Shown here: positions 46,832-54,533 of the stretch, in pieces
Position numbering within the stretch: the first letter of the stretch is position 1
Layout of the letters: the number at the start of each line of letters is the position of its first letter
Source: JAJTHJ01 sp046316025
GTDB lineage: Bacteria > Pseudomonadota > Gammaproteobacteria > Burkholderiales > Burkholderiaceae_F
Direction: 5' to 3'
NCBI GenBank assembly: GCA_046316025.1
Contig: JBKCXU010000052.1
Span: 1-63,913 of the forward strand
DNA length: 63,913 nucleotides
The notes under the pieces: model-generated
The model's database searches: none
What the model saw: only the letters and a program-made list of their open reading frames with translations
Told to the model about the DNA's origin: nothing
Program-made: the position numbers and the translations under genes

Positions 46832-47596
46832 TCAGTCCACGGTCTCGAGATAACCCAGCGTGAACATGGCATCACGGATTTCGCCTGCCTGCTTCGGGTA
46901 CACGCTGGAAATCTCCATTACCGTGCTGCGGTCCTTGTTGACGTGGCTGACGATGCTTACCTTGCCCGGAATGACATACTCGCCGGTCTCGAAGTAGTCG
47001 GTGTAGTAGATCGTTTTGATCTGCTGGCCCGAGATCGAATAGCAGTCGTTGCGCAGCATGCGCTTGGTCTTGAGTGCGACCCAACTGATGATCTTGGCGT
47101 AGCCTTCGGTCTGCGACTTGCCGGTCAGCTCAACTTTGACGACCGGCTCGCCGTCCAGCGTGTCCTCGGAAAAACCGCTGATCGTGTAGTCCTTCAGCAA
47201 ATTAAGCTGCATCAGGTCGTAGTTGTTGGCGTCCGTTCCCATGAAGGAGTCCCGCGCCGACAGTCGGATCGAGCGGCGCACGTCGCTGAAGTACATCCAG
47301 AGATTGGCGTCCGCCTTCAGCAGATACTTGTGCTTGGCCGTGGCGGGCCAGTTCATGACCAGCAGATTGTTGTTGCCTTTCATGGTCATTTCGAAGGCAA
47401 AGGTCTTGAGCACCTTTTCCTCGCGCCGGTGCGTCAACTTATAGTTCGAGACCGCATTAGCGGGGAACATCGTGCGGTCGACGTGGGCAATTAAGGATTG
47501 CACGTCTTTCTCTTCGAGCTTGGCTTGCACCAGGACGGGCCAGACGGCGAGGGCCAGCAGGCTGGTGACGAGCAGGTTCTTGACGAAGGGGGTCAT
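46832..47596 (-). CDS. Outer-membrane lipoprotein-sorting (LolA-like) periplasmic protein
   Basis: 254 residues with a signal peptide (FVKNLLVTSLLALAVWPVLVQA, cut near residue 25). The mature part is beta-rich and fits the LolA/LolB-like fold that carries lipids across the periplasm; the segment with VMNWPATAKHKYLLK, DANLWMYF and SARDSFMGTDANNYDL is characteristic of the outer-membrane lipoprotein-sorting group found beside FtsX-type permeases. It lies 19 bases after the ATPase gene and so belongs to the exporter unit. In this setting it may shuttle the lipopeptide product rather than lipoproteins; that is inference. Confidence 0.85.
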   Translation of the reverse strand: MTPFVKNLLVTSLLALAVWPVLVQAKLEEKDVQSLIAHVDRTMFPANAVSNYKLTHRREEKVLKTFAFEMTMKGNNNLLVMNWPATAKHKYLLKADANLWMYFSDVRRSIRLSARDSFMGTDANNYDLMQLNLLKDYTISGFSEDTLDGEPVVKVELTGKSQTEGYAKIISWVALKTKRMLRNDCYSISGQQIKTIYYTDYFETGEYVIPGKVSIVSHVNKDRSTVMEISSVYPKQAGEIRDAMFTLGYLETVD

Positions 47597-47615
47597 TCGA
47601 GCTTCCTCGGCGGCG

Positions 47616-48305
47616 TTACTGCGTCACCAGCTGACCGTCGCGCATGCGCAAAACATGGTCGCAGTGCTCGCTGATTTCGGGATCGTGCGTGGAAAACACC
47701 AGCGCGGTCTTCTCCTCGCGATTCACCTTGCGCAGCAGTTCCAGAATTTTCAGCGCGGTCTCAGAGTCGAGATTGGCCGTAGGCTCGTCCGCGAGCAGCA
47801 GTTGCGGATGATTGGTCAATGCACGGGCAATGGCAACTCGTTGGCGCTGCCCGCCCGACAACTCGTCGGGCCGGTGATGCACGCGGTCGGCCAGCCCGAC
47901 CGCGTCGATCAGATGCAGCACCCACTCGCGCAGCCGCTTTTCGTCGGGCCGGCCCCTTCCGATACGTGCAGGAAGCTCCACGTTCTCGTATACGTTGAGC
48001 ACTGGCATCAGGTTGAAGGATTGGAAGATGTAGCCGATCGTCTCGTTGCGCAGATGGGCGCGTTCCGTCGCGCTGAGCCGACCCACGTTCACCCCATCGA
48101 ACAGGACCTCGCCTTCCTGCGGCGTATCTAGGCAGCCAAGCATGTTCAGTATGCTCGTCTTGCCGCTGCCCGACGGGCCGGCCAGCGTGAGGAAGTCCTG
48201 AGCCTGCACGCGCAAGCTGACACCCCGTAGCGCCTGGACCTCGGTTTTGCCGAGAGCGTATCGCTTGTGCACGTTGTTCAGCACGATTTCCATTTTCTCT
48301 GTCAT
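47616..48305 (-). CDS. ABC transporter ATP-binding protein (LolD/MacB-type)
   Basis: 229 residues. Walker A GPSGSGKT (43-50), Q-loop FQSFNLMP, signature LSGGQRQR near 150, Walker B LLLADEPT near 170 and the switch histidine in STHD are all intact. Spacing and sequence are those of the LolD/FtsE/MacB group that partners FtsX-type permeases. The start taken is the ATG of MTEKMEIV, 13 bases after the upstream permease gene; longer in-frame starts would overlap that gene heavily. It should power the two permeases encoded just upstream. Confidence 0.92.
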   Translation of the reverse strand: MTEKMEIVLNNVHKRYALGKTEVQALRGVSLRVQAQDFLTLAGPSGSGKTSILNMLGCLDTPQEGEVLFDGVNVGRLSATERAHLRNETIGYIFQSFNLMPVLNVYENVELPARIGRGRPDEKRLREWVLHLIDAVGLADRVHHRPDELSGGQRQRVAIARALTNHPQLLLADEPTANLDSETALKILELLRKVNREEKTALVFSTHDPEISEHCDHVLRMRDGQLVTQ

Positions 48306-48318
48306 TCCAAGGCCGGGG

Positions 48319-49644
48319 TCAGCGATCGGCCAGAGCCGTGGTGATGGGCAGGCGCGAGGCACGCCACGCGAAAAATGCGCTTGCCGTGACGGCCGTGAGG
48401 ACCGGCAAGGCAACACCGGCCAAGTAGCCTGCGGGCGCAAACGCAGGGTGAAAATGCGAGGAGCCCAGAAAGCCGCTCAGCTCGCGATTGCCGATCGGGA
48501 TTCCGTAGCGGACGGTCACGACGTACAGCAGCCCCGCAACCAGCAGACCGGCCAAGCTTGCCGCCAGCGCCAGGACGAGGCTCTCGCGCATCAGCAACGC
48601 ACGGATCGTGGCAGGACTGGCCCCGAGCGCAGCCAGCGTGGCGATCTCCTTAGTGCGCTCCATGATGTTGAGCATGGTGGTGAACGCCAAACTGGCGGCC
48701 ACCATGATCATCACAATCACGATCACGATGGTGTAACTCAGCTTGAGCGCGTCCGTCAGATCGGCAAAGATCTGCGCGCCGCTGCGCCAGTCGGCAGCCT
48801 CGAGCTCGGGTTCGTCGCCCGGATGCCCCCGCTGCACAAGGTAAGGGTTGATCTGGCTCAGAACGCGTTCGACGTTCGCATCGTCGCTCAGGTGCACGTT
48901 GATCCGGGTGGCGGCATAGGGGTCGTCTACCAATACCCGGGCAACGTCCAGGTCGAGGTAGATGTAGGCGTCCAGCCAAGCGGGCAGGCTGATGGCCGTG
49001 AACAGGCCGGTCACACGGTAGTCGATGAGGTTGACCTTCTTGTCCAGCGAGCGCGCCACCAGACGGATCGTGTCTCCCACTTTAATGAGGTTGCGGCGCG
49101 CGAAATCCGCCGGGACGATGACTTCATAGGAACCGCTGTCGAACATGCGACCCTCGACCAGCCGCAGATTGGCCGCCAGTTTGGAGTCACTGCGCACGTC
49201 GAAGGACATGGCCTTGAAAGGTACGCTGTCGATCTCCGTGGCGACCTTGGTGTCAAATTCCAAGCGCACATTGGCACCTGCATAGCCCGGCAACTGCTTC
49301 AGCGTAGCCTGCATCGACGGCGTGAACCGGAAGTAGTGATAGTCCCGGTCCATGATGTTGCGGTCGATCCGCCGCGTCACTTTGGATGCGATGTACACAT
49401 TACCGGTCGCCACGGCCACCAAGTTGCGCGAAAAGTTCTGCTGTACGCCCGCCAGGAATTGCGAAAAAAAAATGATCACAAAGCTGGCAAACAGCATCAA
49501 GCCGCCGAGCAGTAGGTTGCGCGAGCGCTGGCGCAGCAAGTTGCGCACAATCAGTTTCCAGCGGCTGTTCAGCCCCACCCCTCCGAGTTGGACACGGTAT
49601 GCGCGTTGACGGCCGTGCGCGACATCGATGTATTCGGGCACCAT
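48319..49644 (-). CDS. FtsX-type ABC transporter permease
   Basis: 441 residues: one membrane segment near residues 43-66, a large extracytoplasmic domain of about 220 residues, then three membrane segments near 290-318, 345-372 and 395-425. This is the 1+3 layout of LolC/LolE/MacB-type permeases. MERTKEIATLAALGASPATIR before the third segment is the cytoplasmic coupling helix of the family. It follows the other permease gene by 6 bases. Together they would form a LolCE-like heterodimer driven by the LolD-like ATPase. Confidence 0.9.
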   Translation of the reverse strand: MVPEYIDVAHGRQRAYRVQLGGVGLNSRWKLIVRNLLRQRSRNLLLGGLMLFASFVIIFFSQFLAGVQQNFSRNLVAVATGNVYIASKVTRRIDRNIMDRDYHYFRFTPSMQATLKQLPGYAGANVRLEFDTKVATEIDSVPFKAMSFDVRSDSKLAANLRLVEGRMFDSGSYEVIVPADFARRNLIKVGDTIRLVARSLDKKVNLIDYRVTGLFTAISLPAWLDAYIYLDLDVARVLVDDPYAATRINVHLSDDANVERVLSQINPYLVQRGHPGDEPELEAADWRSGAQIFADLTDALKLSYTIVIVIVMIMVAASLAFTTMLNIMERTKEIATLAALGASPATIRALLMRESLVLALAASLAGLLVAGLLYVVTVRYGIPIGNRELSGFLGSSHFHPAFAPAGYLAGVALPVLTAVTASAFFAWRASRLPITTALADR

Positions 49645-49650
49645 GGGGGG

Positions 49651-50901
49651 TCACTCCTTGGTATGGAGCAGAGAAACGACGTCCTCGTTCGCCGCCTGCC
49701 AGCAACTTGCGATAGTGGTGAGCAGCGACACGCCGAGCACTAGCAGCAGCCCGAGCACGATGTTGTACGCGTCGAGCACTGGCAGCAGAACCTTGCCGCC
49801 GTTCATGTACTGCTCCACCAGGGTCTCGCCCTTAAGCCCGCCGGCCTGACGGATGCCTAGCAGCAGCACCATGGCAACAGCAAATCCCAGCATGTAGCCG
49901 ATCAGGACCTTGATGACCACCTCCGCCGCGAACATGCGCACGAGCCGTTCGCGGGTCATGCCCAGAGACATCAACGTGCCGATTTCCCGGCGTCGCTCGT
50001 GCAGACCCAATTTCGTGAGGATCAGGACTACGATCAGCATCACGAAGATGACAACCCCCACCTGGACTGTCGCCATGCCGGTAGCGATACTGCCGACGCT
50101 GTCGATGACCTGCGCGACTTCACGGTACGTACGCACAGCGAGGTGCTCACGCTCGTCGGGCGACAGCGCCTCGCGCACTTGGATGACCACCTCGGGTAGC
50201 CGATCCGCATATTCGGGCTTGACGCGCACGGCGATATCTGTGGCCACGCTTTCAACGTACAGCATCTTGCGCGTGCGATCAAGGTTCGTGAATACCACGG
50301 CATTCATGAATTCGTCGATCAAATGCGGCGAGCGGGCGTAGCCCTTGATGTCGTAGGGCCGGCCGTTGAACACTTCGCTTGGCGTTTCGGTCAGAACGAG
50401 GATCTCCTCTTCGAGCGGAACGCCGGACTTCTCCACCAGGTAAGGCGAGACCAAAGCAGCTTGGACCGCGGTGTCTAACAGAGGCAGCACCTCGGCCATG
50501 TCGGGGATGACATGTTGCTCTTGCTGCGTCTCGACAGCAATAACCATCGCGGGCGTCGAGCTTTCGCCGTTGCCGACCACGGCGCCGAAGCTCATGCGCG
50601 GGGATGCCGCCTCCACTGCGGGCAAGGCGCGCACCTTTTTCAGGACCGACGAGAGTTCGTCAACCTCGATAAGTTCCAGCCGGCGCCCGGTGGAGACGTC
50701 GAAGAAGCTCAACGCCGCTGCCTTGGGCTTGATCTGAAGATGGCCCGTAAGGCTGTCGGTCATACCGCGTACCAGCGCAGCCTTGACGCCACTGATCTGA
50801 GCGGTCGCAAAGACCAATAACAGGCTAGCTACTCCGACAACAAAAACACTTAAAAGGAACCGTCCGCGGTGACGCAACACGTTTCTTAAAATCAATCGCA
50901 T
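49651..50901 (-). CDS. FtsX-type ABC transporter permease, first gene of the locus
   Basis: 416 residues with a membrane segment at about 12-33, a periplasmic domain, and three membrane segments near 275-300, 325-350 and 380-402; HERRREIGTLMSLGMTRERL is the coupling helix. It is the most upstream gene of the locus. The ATG at 50901 has no clear ribosome site, and only 20 bases separate it from a TTAG followed by an IS5-like inverted end. The native promoter and leader are therefore missing or replaced, and expression may depend on sequence in the inserted element. Confidence 0.9.
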   Translation of the reverse strand: MRLILRNVLRHRGRFLLSVFVVGVASLLLVFATAQISGVKAALVRGMTDSLTGHLQIKPKAAALSFFDVSTGRRLELIEVDELSSVLKKVRALPAVEAASPRMSFGAVVGNGESSTPAMVIAVETQQEQHVIPDMAEVLPLLDTAVQAALVSPYLVEKSGVPLEEEILVLTETPSEVFNGRPYDIKGYARSPHLIDEFMNAVVFTNLDRTRKMLYVESVATDIAVRVKPEYADRLPEVVIQVREALSPDEREHLAVRTYREVAQVIDSVGSIATGMATVQVGVVIFVMLIVVLILTKLGLHERRREIGTLMSLGMTRERLVRMFAAEVVIKVLIGYMLGFAVAMVLLLGIRQAGGLKGETLVEQYMNGGKVLLPVLDAYNIVLGLLLVLGVSLLTTIASCWQAANEDVVSLLHTKE

Positions 50902-50921
50902 TAGTTATATATGCCCAGAAA

Positions 50922-51035
50922 TTAGGGAAGCGCTGAAGTAATTGGTTTTGAAGGAGGGGACGACGAACAAGGGCGTAGTTCTGGGCGGGATGCGCCTGCG
51001 CGCGGTTGCGGTCGAATTCGAGGCTGTTGCAGTAC
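50922..51035. mobile_element. IS5-like element end, remnant
   Basis: TTAG (50922-50925), a YTAR-type target, is followed by GGAAGCGCTGAA (50926-50937). This differs by one base over the first 11 from the inverted repeat of the IS5-family copy at 4712. About 110 bases later the sequence runs into an IS4-type transposase gene, so only one end of this element survives. The junction position is approximate. Confidence 0.6.
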
Positions 51036-51641
51036 GCGGTCGAAGTCCAGATAGGCGCGATCCATCACGTAGAAGGCGCCGGGCTCGGGCACGAACAGGT
51101 CCAGGGCCTTGACGTCGTGCAGCTTGCCATCGGAGATGTGAATGAACGACGGGATCGAGCCGCGCAGATCGAGCAGCATATGCAGCTTGATGGCCGCCTT
51201 GGTGGAGCGAAACGGCGCCCACGGGAACACCGACAGGCACAGGTCGATGGTGGTGGCGTCCAGTGCATAGACGGTGTTGGACAGTTCGACCCCGAAGCTG
51301 TCGGCGGCGTACAGCTTCCGCGCCTGTGCGATCAGTACCTGAGCGAAGTCGGCATGGATGCGCCAGTCGCGGCCTTCGTTGGCGTCGGCCAGGGTCGAGC
51401 GGGCCACCGGCTGGCGCAGGCCCATGTGGTACAGCTTGGCCACCTGCGCCGACAGGCAAATCTCGATGTCGCGCAGACTCTCGCGCCAGGTCAACTGCGC
51501 GAAGGCCATGCAGCGGAACTGCTCGGCGCACGACAAGGTCCGTACTCGATGGTCGCCGCCGTAGCGCTCGACGATGCGGTGGAAGGTCTTCCACGGCAGA
51601 AAGTCCATGATCTGGGCGAACAGGGTCTTGCCGACGTTCAT
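51030..51641 (-). pseudogene. IS4-family transposase, C-terminus lost
   Basis: From the ATG at 51641 the protein starts with the typical MNVGKTLFAQIMDFLPW and continues through RTLSCAEQFRCMAFAQLTWRE, the first-Asp region VYALDATTIDLCLS and the second-Asp region FYVMDRAYLDF. Just after that, near 51030, similarity to IS4 ends and the frame runs into the IS5-like end; a chance frame stays open to 50922. The part holding the catalytic Glu is gone, so the transposase is inactive. The deletion joins two unrelated insertion sequences. Confidence 0.85.
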
Positions 51642-51980
51642 CGCGCTCTCCGGCCGAAACGAGGCCGCGAGCGTGGCGCAAGCCGGCTGCGCCGTTCAAA
51701 TCGGAGACACCCCTAACTGCCATGAAAGCCGCGCCGCTATTGGGTTTCCGGGCACTCGCCCTGAATTTAACCGGACACTACTGATGAATGTACTTTATCC
51801 AAATTCGAACTGTATGTTGTTTCAATACCTGTTATTTCTACCACTACTGTGCGCTGCCGCCTGCACGGGGTGATCTCGGTTTTCGTGCAATTTGTGCGGT
51901 TTGGTCGAAGTGAGGGCAGCCGTATCAAGCACTTGGAGAATCGCCTGTTTCGGCGCAGTTTGGTTTTCGTGCACTTTGCA
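51642..51980. other. 339 bp of IS-end and junction sequence without a gene
   Basis: It includes the untranslated upstream end of the IS4 element. A plausible boundary lies near CCGGACACTACTGATG at 51766-51784, though I cannot confirm an inverted repeat. After that comes AT-richer sequence reaching the end of the split integrase gene. No frame with recognisable protein features was found. Confidence 0.4.
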
Positions 51981-52236
51981 TCATTTGCGAGGTTGTTGGA
52001 GACCCCGTCCGATCCGCCGCCGAGGCATTGGGCTGCGCAGCCTTCCTGCGCGATCGCCAAACGCCGCTCCCATCTCCTCCGCCCGCCGCGCCTCGTCGGT
52101 GTGCAGATAGCCCGAGGTCGTCGCGATCGACGCGTGACGCAAGTTGTCGCGGACGGTGGTGAGGGCTGCGCCCGGCGCCAGCGCGTGCGTGGCATGGGTG
52201 TGCCGCATCCAGTGCGGGCTGGCGCGGCGCAGCTTT
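51981..52236 (-). pseudogene. Tyrosine recombinase, C-terminal part split off by IS66
   Basis: On the minus strand this encodes the end of a tyrosine recombinase: the catalytic region WMRHTHATH, the RDNLRHASIATT helix and the catalytic Tyr in SGYLHTDEARR. It continues the protein of 57665-56678. If one copy of the 8-bp duplication is removed with the IS66 element, 988 bases plus 248 bases give 1236 bases, exactly 412 codons, restoring a 411-residue protein through EKLRRASPHWMRHT. The IS66 insertion separates the first catalytic Arg from the rest of the active site. Confidence 0.88.
52229..52236. repeat. 8-bp target duplication of the IS66 element, left copy
   Basis: GCAGCTTT directly before the left inverted end at 52237. 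The same 8 bases occur at 56678-56685 directly after the right end. Eight bases is the usual IS66 duplication length. Confidence 0.93.
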
Positions 52237-52306
52237 GTAAGCGTCCACCGAACTCAGGTTGAGATGGTTGCGGTCGTGGGCGAGGATCGGTTTCACCGAG
52301 TAGGAG

Positions 52307-52669
52307 GTGAACCCGATGGAAGGGCGGCAGGACAAGAGGCGGTATCGACGTCACGGCGCCGAGTTCAAGCGGCAGGTACTGGCCGAGTGCGCAGCGCCGG
52401 GCGCACGCGTTGCCGAGGTGGCTGCCGCGCACGGCCTGCATCCGAACCTGATCTACTACTGGCGCAGTCGCGCCGCCGCGGCCGCGTTACGGACGAGCGC
52501 CGCCGCGCCGGGCACCCCCGTTGCGCAGTTCGTCCCCGTGACCGTGGCCGATGTTGCGTCGGCTGCCATCCGGATCGAACTGCGCCGCGATGGCACTGTT
52601 GCCCAGGTGCACTGGCCGCTGACGGCCGCGGGCGCCTGCGCCGAGTGGCTGCGGAGTTGGTGGCGATGA
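52307..52669 (+). CDS. tnpA: IS66 TnpA (Orf1) accessory protein
   Basis: 120 residues with an N-terminal helix-turn-helix: RYRRHGAEFKRQVLAEC, then VAEVAAAHGLHPNLIYYWR. This is the small DNA-binding protein of IS66 elements. The gene is intact and its stop overlaps the tnpB start (ATGA). It is not the catalytic protein. Confidence 0.9.
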   Translation: MNPMEGRQDKRRYRRHGAEFKRQVLAECAAPGARVAEVAAAHGLHPNLIYYWRSRAAAAALRTSAAAPGTPVAQFVPVTVADVASAAIRIELRRDGTVAQVHWPLTAAGACAEWLRSWWR

Positions 52670-52996
52670 TCCGCATTGAGGCAATCTGGTTGGCGGTCGA
52701 GCCCGTCGATCTGCGCATGGGGCTGGACAGCGCCTTGGCGCGGGTGGTGGCCGTCTTCGGAGCCGCGCAGCCGCATTGGGCGTACTTGTTCGCCAACCGG
52801 CGCGGCAACCGGATCAAGGTGCTGGTGCACGACGGCTACGGCCTGTGGCTGGCCGTGCGCCGGCTGCATCCGCGGTCGCTTTGCCTGGAGCGCCGCCGGC
52901 GAGCGCGTCGCCTTGAGCCGCGAACAGTTCGATGCCTTGGTGCTGGGGTTACCGTGGCAGCGCTTGGGAGCGGCAGCGGTCGTGAGCGTGGTGTAG
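52666..52996 (+). pseudogene. tnpB: IS66 TnpB (Orf2), one-base frameshift
   Basis: The start matches the family: MIRIEAIWLAVEPVDLRMG, then GNRIKVLVHDGYGLW. At about 52868-52871 an extra C shifts the frame after RRLH; in the next frame the expected end follows (RGRFAWSAAGERVALS, DALVLGLPWQRLG) to a stop at 52996. The two frames together give the normal length of about 110 residues. The lesion is probably inactivating, though a sequencing error cannot be excluded. Confidence 0.85.
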
Positions 52997-53064
52997 GAGC
53001 GGCGCGCGCGCAATCGGCGAATCCCCCAATAGCGCGGGCATCGATAGCGCGGCACACTGCCGCC

Positions 53065-54373
53065 ATGATCGATGCCGCCGACGTAGACCGACTGAGCGCC
53101 GCCCAGGTGCGCGCGTTGGCTGCGCGGTTGATCGACACCGTGCGCACGCAAAGCGCGCGGATCGAAGAGCAGCAGCAGGCGCTGCGGCACCGACAAGCCA
53201 CCATCGAGCGACTCACGCATGAGTTGGCGGTGCTGCGGCGGGTGCGCTTCGGCGTGAAGAGCGAAGCCTGGAGCGCCGGACAGAGAGGCCTGTTCGAAGA
53301 GTCGGCGGACGAAGACCTGGCGGCCTTGGAAGAGCGGCTGTCGCAGTTGCGCCCGCCGGCGGCGGATCGGCCGCGCGGCAGTCCCAAGCGGCTGCCCTTG
53401 CCGTCGGCTCTGCCGCGGCGGGAGATCCGGCACGAACCCGAGTCGACCGTGTGCACTTGCGGCTGCGCGCTGCGGCGCATCGGCGAAGACGTGGCCGAAC
53501 GACTGGACTATGAGCCGGGCCGCTTCCAGGTCGAGCGGCATGTGCGCGGCAAGTGGGTCTGCGGCCAGTGTCGCACCCTGGTGCAGGCGCCGGTGCCGCC
53601 GCAAGTCATCGACAAGGGGCTGCCCACCTCGGGACTGCTGGCGCAGGTGCTGGTGGCCAAGTACGCCGATCATCTGCCGCTGTACCGGCAGGAGGCGATC
53701 TATGCCCGGGCCGGGGTGGCACTGTCGCGCTCGACCCTGGCGCAGTGGGTGGGCGCCTGCGGCGTGCAATTGCAGCCACTGGTCGATGCCTTGCGGCAAG
53801 CGCTGCTGGCGCGCGCGGTGCTGCACGCCGACGAAACCCCGGTGCCGGTGCTCGATCCGGGTGCCGGCAAGACGCACCGGGCCTACCTGTGGAGCTACGC
53901 CAGCACCGCCTTCGACGGACTGCGCGCGGTGGTCTTCGATCTGGCCAGGACGCGGGCAGGAGAGCATCCCAGGACATTTCTGGGCGCCTGGCGCGGCACG
54001 CTGGTGTGCGACGACTACGCCGGCTACAAGGCGCTGTTCGGCGCGAACGTCACCGAGGCCGGCTGTCTGGCGCATGCGCGGCGCAAGTTTCACGAACTGC
54101 ACGCCGCCGGCAAGAGCACGCTCGCCGACCAGGCGTTGTTGCTGTTCGGCAGACTCTACGAGGTCGAGCGCGAGGTCAAGGAACTCCATCCCGACCAACG
54201 CAGACGGATTCGGCAGAGCAAGGCCCAGCCCATTGCCGACGATCTGCACGCCTGGCTGATCGCGCAGCGGCAGAAGCTGCCCGACGGCTCGGCCACGGCC
54301 AAAGCAATCGACTACAGCCTCAAGCGCTGGGGGCCGCTGACGCGGTATCTCGACGACGGGAATCTGCCGGCAG
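53065..54373 (+). pseudogene. tnpC: IS66 transposase TnpC, 5' exon
   Basis: From the ATG at 53065 this encodes 436 codons of the IS66 catalytic protein: an N-terminal leucine-zipper-like coiled coil, a zinc-finger-like TVCTCGCALR with a later WVCGQC, and catalytic Asp regions (VLHADETPVPVLD; TLVCDDYAGYKALF). It stops being TnpC at 54373 after GNLPA plus one base, where the group II intron begins. Joined to 56392-56615 it makes an unbroken 510-residue protein of normal IS66 length. Confidence 0.92.
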
Positions 54374-54482
54374 GTAGAGTAGGGATGTGGCGCGGCGGCT
54401 GTAGGCTTGGGTTGTCTGTTGGCCGCCCCTTTCGTCTGGCGGTGCCCGAGTACCCTCGCCGTGGCTCCGTTTCCACATCCCC

Positions 54483-54523
54483 CTCGTCGAACCGGACGTG
54501 CGGATTGCCCGCATCCGGCTCTC
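54483..54523 (-). ncRNA. Group II intron domain V (catalytic RNA hairpin)
   Basis: On the minus strand the sequence begins GAGAGCCGGATGCGGG and ends CGCACGTCCGGTTCGACGAG. It pairs into the short hairpin with the AGC-type catalytic triad (here in GAGCCGG) and two-base bulge typical of domain V. It lies just after the maturase gene and about 110 bases before the 3' end, where a domain VI should sit. Confidence 0.88.
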
Positions 54524-54533
54524 TTCCGACACA

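Noticed and set aside
46832..50901. Housekeeping LolCDE lipoprotein exporter
   Set aside because: Gene order, a LolA-like protein in the same unit, and immediate linkage to the biosynthetic genes argue for a dedicated system; housekeeping lol genes would not normally sit here.
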